From positions 39,447,194 through 39,511,193 of the forward strand of contig OX463778.1 in the NCBI GenBank assembly GCA_949825025.1: a stretch of DNA of 64,000 nt. Reading direction: 5' to 3'. The translations under genes were made by a program, and so were the position numbers. Position 1 is the stretch's first letter, and each line of letters begins with the position of its first letter. Shown in pieces: positions 1 to 12,057 of this stretch. The DNA is from Siphlonurus alternatus. Taxonomy: Eukaryota; Arthropoda; Insecta; Ephemeroptera; Siphlonuridae. The notes under the pieces were generated by a model, which searched no databases, was not told where the DNA came from, and worked only from the letters and a program-made list of their open reading frames with translations.

Positions 1-3000
1 GGATGAAAGGTCTTGTTTCGATAAGGAGCAACTTTTTAACGCGCAAAAAGTCACTTTCGCCACCTTAAAAAAAGTGGAAAAGTGACCCTTCGTGAACATG
101 TGGGGGGGTATTGGTATTTTCAAAGTTTCGTTCCTGAAAACTTTCTTGTAGTTGCAAGGAGAGTAATGTTATATTTTTTTTTGAATTTGTCATGGCAAAA
201 CGAATCGATTCCATTCCTAACACTTTGTTTTCGATATATAACATTGACTTTTTAAAATTCCAAAAAAGGGGTTTTTCTAACGTAACCAAAATTGCCATCC
301 CATTATCTCAGTATAGGTTTAAGGGAGAGAGTTGAAAGTTATATTGTCAAAGTCTGCTTGACAAGGCGATGCCCTAGCCCTACTAAAAATTGAAATTCAG
401 TGCACTTTTATTTGTAGCTATATATCAGAATATTACGTATTCCTTCGATCCTGCTGCGATTAATTTGGTGAAAATGGGTTGATAGGTCTTGTTTCGATAA
501 GGAGCAACTTTTTAACGCGCAAAAAGTCACTTTCGCCACCTTAAAAAAAGTGGAAAAGTGACCCTTCGTGAACATGTGGGGGGGTATTGGTATTTTCAAA
601 GTTTCGTTCTTTAAAACTTTCTTTTAGTTGCAAGGAGAGTAATGTTATATTTTTTTTTGAATTTGTCATGGCAAAACGAATCGATTCCATTCCTAACACT
701 TTGCTTTCGATATATAACATTGACTTTTTAAAATTCCAAAAAAGGGGTTTTTCTAACGTAACCAAAATTGCCATCCCATTATCTCAGTATAGGTTTAAGG
801 GAGAGAGTTGAAAGTTATATTGTCAAAGTCTGCTTGACAAGGAGATGCCCTAGCCCTACTAAAAATTGAAATTCGGTGCACTTTTATTTGTAGCTATTTA
901 TCAGATTATTACGTATTCCTTGAATCCTGCTGCGATTAATTTGGTGAAAATGGGTAGAAAGATCTTGTTTCGATAAGGATCAACTTCTTGACGCGCAAAA
1001 AGTCACTTTCGCCACCTTAAAAAAAGTGGAAAAGTGACCCTCCGTGAACATGTGGGGGGGTATTGGTATTTTCAAAGTTTCGTTCCTTAAAACTTTCTTG
1101 TAGTTAAAAGGAGAGTAATGTTATATTTTTTTTTTAATTTGTCACGGCAAAACGAATCGATTCCATTTCAAACACTTTGATTTCGATTTATAACATCGAC
1201 TTTTTAAAATTCCAAAAATGGGGTTTTTCTAACGTAACCAAAATTGCCATCCCATTATCTGAGTTTAAGTTTAAGGGAGAGAGTTGAAAGTTATAGTGTC
1301 AAAGTCTGCTTGACAAGGAGATGCCCTAGCCCTACTAAAAATTGAAATTCGGTGCACTTTTATTTGTAGCTATATATCAGAATATTACGTATTCCTTGGA
1401 TCCTGCTGCGATTAGTTTGGTGAAAATGGGTTGAAAGGTCTTGTTTCGATAAGGAGCAACTTTTTAACGCGCAAAAAGTCACTTTCGCCACCTTAAAAAA
1501 AGTGGAAAAGTGACCCTTCGTGAACATGTGGGGGGGGTATTGGTATTTTCAAAGTTTCGTTCCTTAAAACTTTCTTGTAGTTAAAAGGAGAGTAATGTTA
1601 TATTTTTTTTTAATTTGTCATGGCAAAACGAATCGATTCCATTCCAAACACTTTGATTTCGATTTATAACATCGACTTTTTAAAATTCCAAAAATGGGGT
1701 TTTTCTAACGTAACCAAAATTGCCATCCCATTATCTCAGTATAGGTTTAAGGGAGAGAGTTGAAAGTTATATTGTCAAAGTCTGCTTGACAAGGAGATGC
1801 CCTAGCCCTACTAAAAATTGAAATTCGGTGCACTTTTATTTGTAGCTATATATCAGAATATTACGTATTCCTTGGATCCTGCTGCGATTAGTTTGGTGAA
1901 AATGGGTTGAAAGGTCTTGTTTCGATAAGGAGCAACTTTTTAACGCGCAAAAAGTCACTTTCGCCACCTTAAAAAAAGTGGAAAAGTGACCCTTCGTGAA
2001 CATGTGGGGGGGTATTGGTATTTTCAAAGTTTCGTTCCTTAAAACTTTCTTGTAGTTAAAAGGAGAGTAATGTTATATTTTTTTTTAATTTGTCATGGCA
2101 AAACGAATCGATTCCATTCCAAACACTTTGATTTCGATTTATAACATCGACTTTTTAAAATTCCAAAAATGGGGTTTTTCTAACGTAACCAAAATTGCCA
2201 TCCCATTATCTCAGTATAGGTTTAAGGGAGAGAGTTGAAAGTTATATTGTCAAAGTCTGCTTGACAAGGAGATGCCCTAGCCCTACTAAAAATTGAAATT
2301 CGGTGCACTTTTATTTGTAGCTATATATCAGAATATTACGTATTCCTTGGATCCTGCTGCGATTAGTTTGGTGAAAATGGGTTGAAAGGTCTTGTTTCGA
2401 TAATGAGCAACTTTTTAACGCGCAAAAAGTCACTTTCGACACCTTAAAAAAAGTGGAAAAGTGACCCTTCGTGAACATGTGGGGGGGTATTGGTATTTTC
2501 AAAGTTTCGTTCTTTAAAACTTTCTTGTAGTTGCAAGAAGAGTAATGTTATATTTTTTTTTAATTTGTCATGGCAAAACGAATCGATTCCATTCCAAACA
2601 CTTTGATTTCGATTTATAACATCGACTTTTTAAAATTCCAAAAATGGGGTTTTTCTAACGTAACCAAAATTGCCATCCCATTATCTCAGTATAGGTTTAA
2701 GGGAGAGAGTTGAAAGTTATATTGTCAAAGTCTGCTTGACAAGGAGATGCCCTAGCCCTACTAAAAATTGAAATTCGGTGCACTTTTATTTGTAGCTATA
2801 TATCAGAATATTACGTATTCCTTGGATCCTGCTGCGATTAGTTTGGTGAAAATGGGTTGAAAGGTCTTGTTTCGATAAGGAGCAACTTTTTAACGCGCAA
2901 AAAGTCACTTTCGCCACCTTAAAAAAAGTGGAAAAGTGACCCTTCGTGAACATGTGGGGGGGTATTGGTATTTTCAAAGTTTCGTTCCTGAAAACTTTCT

Positions 3001-3854
3001 TGTAGTTGCAAGGAGAGTAATGTTATATTTTTTTTTGAATTTGTCATGGCAAAACGAATCGATTCCATTCCTAACACTTTGTTTTCGATATATAACATTG
3101 ACTTTTTAAAATTCCAAAAAAGGGGTTTTTCTAACGTAACCAAAATTGCCATCCCATTATCTCAGTATAGGTTTAAGGGAGAGAGTTGAAAGTTATATTG
3201 TCAAAGTCTGCTTGACAAGGCGATGCCCTAGCCCTACTAAAAATTGAAATTCAGTGCACTTTTATTTGTAGCTATATATCAGAATATTACGTATTCCTTC
3301 GATCCTGCTGCGATTAATTTGGTGAAAATGGGTTGATAGGTCTTGTTTCGATAAGGAGCAACTTTTTAACGCGCAAAAAGTCACTTTCGCCACCTTAAAA
3401 AAAGTGGAAAAGTGACCCTTCGTGAACATGTGGGGGGGTATTGGTATTTTCAAAGTTTCGTTCTTTAAAACTTTCTTGTAGTTAAAAGGAGAGTAATGTT
3501 ATATTTTTTTTTAATTTGTCATGGCAAAACGAATCGATTCCATTCCAAACACTTTGATTTCGATTTATAACATCGACTTTTTAAAATTCCAAAAATGGGG
3601 TTTTTCTAACGTAACCAAAATTGCCATCCCATTATCTCAGTATAGGTTTAAGGGAGAGAGTTGAAAGTTATATTGTCAAAGTCTGCTTGACAAGGAGATG
3701 CCCTAGCCCTACTAAAAATTGAAATTCGGTGCACTTTTATTTGTAGCTATATATCAGAATATTACGTATTCCTTGGATCCTGCTGCGATTAGTTTGGTGA
3801 AAATGGGTTGAAAGGTCTTGTTTCGATAAGGAGCAACTTTTTAACGCGCAAAAA

Positions 3855-3891
3855 GTCACTTTCGCCACCTTAAAAAAAGTGGAAAAGTGAC
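3855..3891. other. Conserved imperfect dyad in each monomer (representative)
   Basis: GTCACTTT is followed by cg, CCAC, a ten-base A-rich loop, GTGG, one base, and AAAGTGAC. The arms give an 8-bp outer and a 4-bp inner stem. The outer stem is present in almost every monomer. The inner stem decays in the diverged subtypes, for example near 54310, where only the outer arms remain. A frequent variant, aattgac, breaks one outer pair. It could be a protein-binding dyad or a cruciform-prone site, or it may simply be inherited from the founder monomer. Confidence 0.6.
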
Positions 3892-4147
3892 CCTTCGTGA
3901 ACATGTGGGGGGGTATTGGTATTTTCAAAGTTTCGTTCCTTAAAACTTTCTTGTAGTTAAAAGGAGAGTAATGTTATATTTTTTTTTAATTTGTCATGGC
4001 AAAACGAATCGATTCCATTCCAAACACTTTGATTTCGATTTATAACATCGACTTTTTAAAATTCCAAAAATGGGGTTTTTCTAACGTAACCAAAATTGCC
4101 ATCCCATTATCTCAGTATAGGTTTAAGGGAGAGAGTTGAAAGTTATA

Positions 4148-4168
4148 TTGTCAAAGTCTGCTTGACAA
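4148..4168. other. Conserved 7-bp stem / 7-nt loop hairpin in each monomer (representative)
   Basis: TTGTCAA, loop agtctgc, TTGACAA: the arms are perfect reverse complements. In the second monomer family the same site reads TCGTCAA, loop attctgc, TTGACGA (for example 7964-7984), again a perfect stem with one pair switched from T-A to C-G. A third form pairs TTGTCAA with TTGACGA (for example 11286-11306), leaving one T-G pair. I noticed no monomer with the C-A combination. Confidence 0.7.
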
Positions 4169-4755
4169 GGAGATGCCCTAGCCCTACTAAAAATTGAAAT
4201 TCGGTGCACTTTTATTTGTAGCTATATATCAGAATATTACGTATTCCTTGGATCCTGCTGCGATTAGTTTGGTGAAAATGGGTTGAAAGGTCTTGTTTCG
4301 ATAAGGAGCAACTTTTTAACGCGCAAAAAGTCACTTTCGCCACCTTAAAAAAAGTGGAAAAGTGACCCTTCGTGAACATGTGGGGGGGTATTGGTATTTT
4401 CAAAGTTTCGTTCCTTAAAACTTTCTTGTAGTTAAAAGGAGAGTAATGTTATATTTTTTTTTAATTTGTCATGGCAAAACGAATCGATTCCATTCCAAAC
4501 ACTTTGATTTCGATTTATAACATCGACTTTTTAAAATTCCAAAAATGGGGTTTTTCTAACGTAACCAAAATTGCCATCCCATTATCTCAGTATAGGTTTA
4601 AGGGAGAGAGTTGAAAGTTATATTGTCAAAGTCTGCTTGACAAGGAGATGCCCTAGCCCTACTAAAAATTGAAATTCGGTGCACTTTTATTTGTAGCTAT
4701 ATATCAGAATATTACGTATTCCTTGGATCCTATGGCGATTAGTTTGGTGAAAATG

Positions 4756-5655
4756 GGTTGAAAGGTCTTGTTTCGATAAGGAGCAACTTTTTAACGCGCA
4801 AAAAGTCACTTTCGCCACCTTAAAAAAAGTGGAAAAGTGACCCTTCGTGAACATGTGGGGGGGTATTGGTATTTTCAAAGTTTCGTTCCTGAAAACTTTC
4901 TTGTAGTTGCAAGGAGAGTAATGTTATATTTTTTTTTGAATTTGTCATGGCAAAACGAATCGATTCCATTCCTAACACTTTGTTTTCGATATATAACATT
5001 GACTTTTTAAAATTCCAAAAAAGGGTTTTTTCTAACGTAACCAAAATTGCCATCCCATTATCTCAGTATAGGTTTAAGGGAGAGAGTTGAAAGTTATATT
5101 GTCAAAGTCTGCTTGACAAGGCGATGCCCTAGCCCTACTAAAAATTGAAATTCAGTGCACTTTTATTTGTAGCTATATATCAGAATATTACGTATTCCTT
5201 CGATCCTGCTGCGATTAATTTGGTGAAAATGGGTTGATAGGTCTTGTTTCGATAAGGAGCAACTTTTTAACGCGCAAAAAGTCACTTTCGCCACCTTAAA
5301 AAAAGTGGAAAAGTGACCCTTCGTGAACATGTGGGGGGGTATTGGTATTTTCAAAGTTTCGTTCTTTAAAACTTTCTTTTAGTTGCAAGGAGAGTAATGG
5401 TTTATTTTTTTTTGAATTTGTCATGGCAAAACGAATCGATTCCATTCCTAACACTTTGCTTTCGATATATAACATTGACTTTTTAAAATTCCAAAAAAGG
5501 GGTTTTTCTAACGTAACCAAAATTGCCATCCCATTATCTCAGTATAGGTTTAAGGGAGAGAGTTGAAAGTTATATTGTCAAAGTCTGCTTGACAAGGAGA
5601 TGCCCTAGCCCTACTAAAAATTGAAATTCGGTGCACTTTTATTTGTAGCTATTTA
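4756..5655 (+). repeat. Copy of 1-900 at ten-monomer spacing (4,755 bp)
   Basis: The monomers match 1-900 at a constant offset of 4,755 bp, including the unusual cttttagttgcaagg near 619 and 5374. A small private change separates the copies near 5398, where taatggttta replaces taatgttata. Just downstream the offset becomes 5,231 bp (one extra monomer), judged by gggtagaaagatc with ataaggatcaac at 952 and 6183. The first ~610 bases also match 2855-3465 at a six-monomer offset (2,854 bp). Confidence 0.75.
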
Positions 5656-5699
5656 TCAGATTATTACGTATTCCTTGGATCCTGCTGCGATTAATTTGG

Positions 5700-8079
5700 T
5701 GAAAATGGGTTGAAAGGTCTTGTTTCGATAAGGAGCAACTTTTTAACGCGCAAAAAGTCACTTTCGCCACCTTAAATAATGTGGAAAAGTGACCCTACGT
5801 GAACATGTGGGGGGGTATTGGTATTTTCAAAGTTTCGTTCTTTAAAACTTTCTTGTAGTTAAAAGGAGAGTAATGTTATATTTTTTTTTGAATTTGTCAT
5901 GGTAAAACGAATCGATTCCATTCCTAACACTTTGTTTTCGATATATAACATTGACTTTTTAAAATTCCAAAAAAGGGGTTTTTCTAACGTAACCAAAATT
6001 GCCATCCCATTATCTCAGTATAGGTTTAAGGGAGAGAGTTGAAAGTTATATTGTCAAAGTCTGCTTGACAAGGAGATGCCCTAGCCCTACTAAAAATTGA
6101 AATTCGGTGCACTTTTATTTGTAGCTATTTATCAGATTATTACGTATTCCTTGGATCCTGCTGCGATTAATTTGGTGAAAATGGGTAGAAAGATCTTGTT
6201 TCGATAAGGATCAACTTCTTGACGCGCAAAAAGTCACTTTCGCCACCTTAAAAAAAGTGGAAAAGTGACCCTCCGTGAACATGTGGGGGGGTATTGGTAT
6301 TTTCAAAGTTTCGTTCCTTAAAACTTTCTTGTAGTTAAAAGGAGAGTAATGTTATATTTTTTTTTTAATTTGTCACGGCAAAACGAATCGATTCCATTTC
6401 AAACACTTTGATTTCGATTTATAACATCGACTTTTTAAAATTCCAAAAATGGGGTTTTTCTAACGTAACCAAAATTGCCATCCCATTATCTGAGTTTAAG
6501 TTTAAGGGAGAGAGTTGAAAGTTATAGTGTCAAAGTCTGCTTGACAAGGAGATGCCCTAGCCCTACTAAAAATTGAAATTCGGTGCACTTTTATTTGTAG
6601 CTATATATCAGAATATTACGTATTCCTTGGATCCTGCTGCGATTAGTTTGGTGAAAATGGGTTGAAAGGTCTTGTTTCGATAAGGAGCAACTTTTTAACG
6701 CGCAAAAAGTCACTTTCGCCACCTTAAAAAAAGTGGAAAAGTGACCCTTCGTGAACATGTGGGGGGGTATTGGTATTTTCAAAGTTTCGTTCCTGAAAAC
6801 TTTCTTGTAGTTGCAAGGAGAGTAATGTTATATTTTTTTTTGAATTTGTCATGGCAAAACGAATCGATTCCATTCCTAACACTTTGTTTTCGATATATAA
6901 CATTGACTTTTTAAAATTCCAAAAAAGGGGTTTTTCTAACGTAACCAAAATTGCCATCCCATTATCTCAGTATAGGTTTAAGGGAGAGAGTTGAATGTTA
7001 TATTGTCAAAGTCTGCTTGACAAGGAGATGCCCTAGCCCTACTAAAAATTGAAATTCAGTGCACTTTTATTTGTAGCTATATATCAGAATATTACGTATT
7101 CTTTCGATCCTGCTGCGATTAATTTGGTGAAAATGGGTTGAAAGGTCTTGTTTCGATAAGGAGCAACTTTTTAACGCGCAAAAAGTCACTTTCGCCACCT
7201 TAAAAAAAGTGGAAAAGTGACACTTCGTGAACATGTGGGGGGGTATTGGTATTTTCAAAGTTTCGTTCCTTAAAACTTTCTTGTAGTTAAAAGGAGAGTA
7301 ATGTTATATTTTTTTTTAATTTGTCATGGCAAAACGAATCGATTCCATTCCAAACACTTTGATTTCGATTTATAACATCAACTTTTTAAAATTCCAAAAA
7401 TGGGGTTTTTCTAACGTAACCAAAATTGCCATCCCATTATCTCAGTATAGGTTTAAGGGAGAGAGTTGAAAGTTATATTGTCAAAGTCTGCTTGACAAGG
7501 AGATGCCCTAGCCCTACTAAAAATTGAAATTCTGTGCACTTTTATTTGTAGCTATTTATCAGATTATTACGTATTCCTTGGATCCTGCTGCGATTAATTT
7601 GGTGAACATGGGTAGAAAGATCTTGTTTCGATAAGGAGCAACTTCTTGACGCGCAAAAAGTCACTTTCGCCACCTTAAAAAAAGTGGAAAAGTGACCCTC
7701 CGTGAACATGTGGGGGGGTATTGGTATTTTCAAAGTTTCGTTCCTTAAAACTTTCTTGTAGTTGCAAGGAGAGTAATGTTATATTTTTTTTTTAATTTGT
7801 CATGGCAAAACGAATCGATTCCATTCCTAACACTTTGTTTTCGATATATAACATTGACTTTTTAAAATTCCAAAAAAGGGGTTTTTCTAACGTAACCAAA
7901 ATTGCCATCCCATTATCTCAGTTTAGGTTTAAGGGAGAGAGTTGAAAGTTATATCGTCAAATTCTGCTTGACGAGGAGATGCTCTAGATTCCCTAAAAAT
8001 TTAAATTCGGTGCACTTTTATTTTAATCTAAATTTCAGAATATTACGTATTCCTTGGATTCTGCTGCAATTAATTTGGT
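5700..8079 (+). repeat. Five-monomer tandem duplication, copy 1 (2,379 bp)
   Basis: This block is repeated immediately downstream at an offset of 2,379 bp. It starts with a marker monomer reading ttaaataatgtgg where others have a pure A run (near 5773) and carries cttcgtgaacatg with a preceding gacac near 7220. The left boundary lies in the shared stretch around 5690-5713. Confidence 0.8.
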
Positions 8080-10458
8080 GAAAATGGGTTGAAAGGTCTT
8101 GTTTCGATAAGGAGCAACTTTTTAACGCGCAAAAAGTCACTTTCGCCACCTTAAATAATGTGGAAAAGTGACCCTACGTGAACATGTGGGGGGGTATTGG
8201 TATTTTCAAAGTTTCGTTCTTTAAAACTTTCTTTTAGTTAAAAGGAGAGTAATGTTATATTTTTTTTTGAATTTGTCATGGTAAAACGAATCGATTCCAT
8301 TCCTAACACTTTGTTTTCGATATATAACATTGACTTTTTAAAATTCCAAAAAAGGGGTTTTTCTAACGTAACCAAAATTGCCATCCCATTATCTCAGTAT
8401 AGGTTTAAGGGAGAGAGTTGAAAGTTATATTGTCAAAGTCTGCTTGACAAGGAGATGCCCTAGCCCTACTAAAAATTGAAATTCGGTGCACTTTTATTTG
8501 TAGCTATTTATCAGATTATTACGTATTCCTTGGATCCTGCTGCGATTAATTTGGTGAAAATGGGTAGAAAGATCTTGTTTCGATAAGGATCAACTTCTTG
8601 ACGCGCAAAAAGTCACTTTCGCCACCTTAAAAAAAGTGGAAAAGTGACCCTCCGTGAACATGTGGGGGGGTATTGGTATTTTCAAAGTTTCGTTCCTTAA
8701 AACTTTCTTGTAGTTAAAAGGAGAGTAATGTTATATTTTTTTTTTAATTTGTCACGGCAAAACGAATCGATTCCATTTCAAACACTTTGATTTCGATTTA
8801 TAACATCGACTTTTTAAAATTCCAAAAATGGGGTTTTTCTAACGTAACCAAAATTGCCATCCCATTATCTGAGTTTAAGTTTAAGGGAGAGAGTTGAAAG
8901 TTATAGTGTCAAAGTCTGCTTGACAAGGAGATGCCCTAGCCCTACTAAAAATTGAAATTCGGTGCACTTTTATTTGTAGCTATATATCAGAATATTACGT
9001 ATTCCTTGGATCCTGCTGCGATTAGTTTGGTGAAAATGGGTTGAAAGGTCTTGTTTCGATAAGGAGCAACTTTTTAACGCGCAAAAAGTCACTTTCGCCA
9101 CCTTAAAAAAAGTGGAAAAGTGACCCTTCGTGAACATGTGGGGGGGTATTGGTATTTTCAAAGTTTCGTTCCTGAAAACTTTCTTGTAGTTGCAAGGAGA
9201 GTAATGTTATATTTTTTTTTGAATTTGTCATGGCAAAACGAATCGATTCCATTCCTAACACTTTGTTTTCGATATATAACATTGACTTTTTAAAATTCCA
9301 AAAAAGGGGTTTTTCTAACGTAACCAAAATTGCCATCCCATTATCTCAGTATAGGTTTAAGGGAGAGAGTTGAATGTTATATTGTCAAAGTCTGCTTGAC
9401 AAGGAGATGCCCTAGCCCTACTAAAAATTGAAATTCAGTGCACTTTTATTTGTAGCTATATATCAGAATATTACGTATTCTTTCGATCCTGCTGCGATTA
9501 ATTTGGTGAAAATGGGTTGAAAGGTCTTGTTTCGATAAGGAGCAACTTTTTAACGCGCAAAAAGTCACTTTCGCCACCTTAAAAAAAGTGGAAAAGTGAC
9601 ACTTCGTGAACATGTGGGGGGGTATTGGTATTTTCAAAGTTTCGTTCCTTAAAACTTTCTTGTAGTTAAAAGGAGAGTAATGTTATATTTTTTTTTAATT
9701 TGTCATGGCAAAACGAATCGATTCCATTCCAAACACTTTGATTTCGATTTATAACATCAACTTTTTAAAATTCCAAAAATGGGGTTTTTCTAACGTAACC
9801 AAAATTGCCATCCCATTATCTCAGTATAGGTTTAAGGGAGAGAGTTGAAAGTTATATTGTCAAAGTCTGCTTGACAAGGAGATGCCCTAGCCCTACTAAA
9901 AATTGAAATTCTGTGCACTTTTATTTGTAGCTATTTATCAGATTATTACGTATTCCTTGGATCCTGCTGCGATTAATTTGGTGAACATGGGTAGAAAGAT
10001 CTTGTTTCGATAAGGAGCAACTTCTTGACGCGCAAAAAGTCACTTTCGCCACCTTAAAAAAAGTGGAAAAGTGACCCTCCGTGAACATGTGGGGGGGTAT
10101 TGGTATTTTCAAAGTTTCGTTCCTTAAAACTTTCTTGTAGTTGCAAGGAGAGTAATGTTATATTTTTTTTTTAATTTGTCATGGCAAAACGAATCGATTC
10201 CATTCCTAACACTTTGTTTTCGATATATAACATTGACTTTTTAAAATTCCAAAAAAGGGGTTTTTCTAACGTAACCAAAATTGCCATCCCATTATCTCAG
10301 TTTAGGTTTAAGGGAGAGAGTTGAAAGTTATATCGTCAAATTCTGCTTGACGAGGAGATGCTCTAGATTCCCTAAAAATTTAAATTCGGTGCACTTTTAT
10401 TTTAATCTAAATTTCAGAATATTACGTATTCCTTGGATTCTGCTGCAATTAATTTGGT
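8080..10458 (+). repeat. Five-monomer tandem duplication, copy 2
   Basis: It repeats 5700-8079 in the same order, including ttaaataatgtgg near 8152 and gacacttcg near 9598. One visible private difference is cttttagtt near 8232 where copy 1 has cttgtagtt. It is otherwise almost identical by eye, so this duplication is recent compared with monomer divergence. Confidence 0.8.
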
Positions 10459-12057
10459 GAAAATGGGTTGAAAGGTCTTGTTTCGATAAGGAGCAACTTT
10501 TTAACGCGCAAAAAGTCACTTTCGCCACCTTAAAAAAAGTGGAAAATTGACCCTTCGTGAACATGTGGGGGGGTATTGGTATTTTCAAAGTTTGGTTCTT
10601 TAAAACTTTCTTGTAGTTGCAAGGAGAGTAATGTTATATTTTTTTTTGAATTTGTCATGGCAAAACGAATCGATTCCATTCCTAACACTTTGTTTTCGAT
10701 ATATAACATTGACTTTTTAAAATTCCAAAAAAGGGGTTTTTCTAACGTAACCAAAATTGCCATCCCATTATCTCAGTATAGGTTTAAGGGAGAGAGTTGA
10801 AAGTTATATTGTCAAAGTCTGCTTGACAAGGAGATGCCCTAGCCCTACTAAAAATTGAAATTCGGTGCACTTTTATTTGTAGCTTTTTATCAGATTATTA
10901 CGTATTCCTTGGATCCTGCTGCGATTAATTTGGTGAAAATGGGTAGAAAGATCTTGTTTCGATAAGGAGCAACTTCTTGACGCGCAAAAAGTCACTTTCG
11001 CCACCTTAAAAAAAGTGGAAAAGTGACCCTTCGTGAACATGTGGGGGGGTATTGGTATTTTCAAAGTTTCGTTCCTTAAAACTTTCTTGTAGTTAAAAGG
11101 AGAGTAAAGTTATATTTTTTTTTTTAATTTGTCATGGCTAAACGAATCGATTCCATTCCAAGCACTTTGATTTCGATTTATAACATCGACTTTTTAAAAT
11201 TCCAAAAATGGTGTTTTTCTAACGTAACCAAAATTACCATCCCATTATCTCAGTTTAGGTTTAAGGGAGAGAGTTGAAAGTTATATTGTCAAAGTCTGCT
11301 TGACGAGGAGATGCTCTAGCCCCCCTAAAAATTTAAATTCGGTGCACTTTTATTTTAATCTATATTTCAGAATATTACGTATTCCTTGGATTCTGCTGCA
11401 ATTAATTTGGTGAAAATGGGTTGAAAGGTCTTGTTTCGAAAAGGAGCAACTTTTTAACGCGCAAAAAGTCACTTTCGCCACATTAAAAAAAGTGGAAAAG
11501 TGACCCTTCGTGAACATGTGGGGGGGTATTAGTATTTTCAAAGTTTCGTTCTTTAAAACTTTCTTGTAATTGCAAGGAGAGTAATGTTATAATTTTTTTT
11601 GAATTTGTCATGGCAAAACGAATCGAATCCATTCCTAACACTTTGTTTTCGATATATAACATTTACTTTTTAAAATTCCAAAAAAGGGGTTTTTCAAACG
11701 TAACCAAAATTGCCATCCCATTATCTCAGTATAAGTTTAAGGGAGAGAGTTGAAAGTTATATTGTCAAAATCTGCTTGACAAGGAGATGCCCTAGCCCTA
11801 CTAAAAATTGAAATTCGGTGCACTTTTATTTGTGGCTATTTAGCAGATAATTACGTATTCCTTGGATCCTGCTGCAATTATTTTGGTGAAAATGGGTAGA
11901 AAGATCTTATTTCGATAAGGAGCAACTTCTTGACGCGCAAAAAGTCACTTTCGCCACCTTAAAAAGAGTGGAAAATTGACCCTCCGTGTACATGTGGGGG
12001 GGGTATTGGTATTTTCAAAGTTTCGTTCCTTAAAACTTTCTTGTAGTTAAAAGGAGA
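9200..12057 (+). repeat. Six-monomer tandem duplication, copy 1 (2,857 bp)
   Basis: It matches 12058-14914 at a constant offset of 2,857 bp. Markers shared by both copies are gacacttcgtg (9598 and 12455), the aagcactttg variant (11160 and 14017) and ccgtgtacatg with eight G (11991 and 14848). It overlaps the end of the preceding five-monomer duplication, so that block was itself reused. Confidence 0.8.

Larger units (their letters stand above)
3729..4203 (+). repeat. Representative satellite monomer (475 bp) with landmarks
   Basis: This is one typical monomer, cut at GTGCAC. Landmarks in order: a BamHI-type GGATCC at 3775-3780, replaced by ggattc in the second monomer family; an imperfect dyad, GTCACTTT at 3855-3862 facing AAAGTGAC at 3884-3891, with an inner CCAC/GTGG pair and an A run in the loop; a run of seven G at 3907-3913; a run of nine T at 3979-3987; the palindrome gaatcgattc at 4006-4015; a short hairpin, TTGTCAA at 4148-4154 facing TTGACAA at 4162-4168; and a doublet ccctagccctac at 4176-4187. 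Monomers differ mainly in linked groups of bases, for example ccaaacactttgatttcg versus cctaacactttgttttcg. I do not recognise it as a named satellite family. Confidence 0.9.
1361..4880 (+). repeat. Locally homogenised run of near-identical monomers
   Basis: Most monomers here share a private marker, gcgattagtttgg in place of gcgattaatttgg, and adjacent monomers (for example those starting near 1836, 2311, 3737 and 4212) are almost base-for-base identical. This is the only stretch where neighbouring monomers, rather than distant ones, are the closest relatives. That suggests single-monomer homogenisation or a young local expansion. The run is broken near 3254-3470 by a monomer of the other type, and the marker reappears singly near 6640 and 9020. 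Confidence 0.75.

Noticed and set aside
134..170. aaggagagtaatg, looking like a ribosome-binding site before ATG in many monomers
   Set aside because: The context is a eukaryotic satellite and no sustained frame follows the ATG. The resemblance is a coincidence of an A/G-rich stretch.
408..599. 63-codon minus-strand frame repeated in most monomers (also 74-codon plus and 77-codon minus frames)
   Set aside because: Overlapping frames on both strands, loss wherever the G run changes length, no recognisable domain, and identity explained by recent duplication. A test would be the ratio of silent to replacement changes across diverged monomers; constraint would revive it.
4000..4020. gaatcgattcc, resembling a tRNA-type B box
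   Set aside because: It matches about nine of eleven positions, but no A box lies at a suitable distance, no cloverleaf can be drawn, and the motif is broken in several subtypes (gaaccgattcc, gaatcgaatcc).
7615..7630. Satellite variant gaaagatcttgtttcg sharing agatcttg with the insertion's palindromes
   Set aside because: Eight shared bases are expected by chance in AT-rich DNA, and the insertion did not land at this motif.
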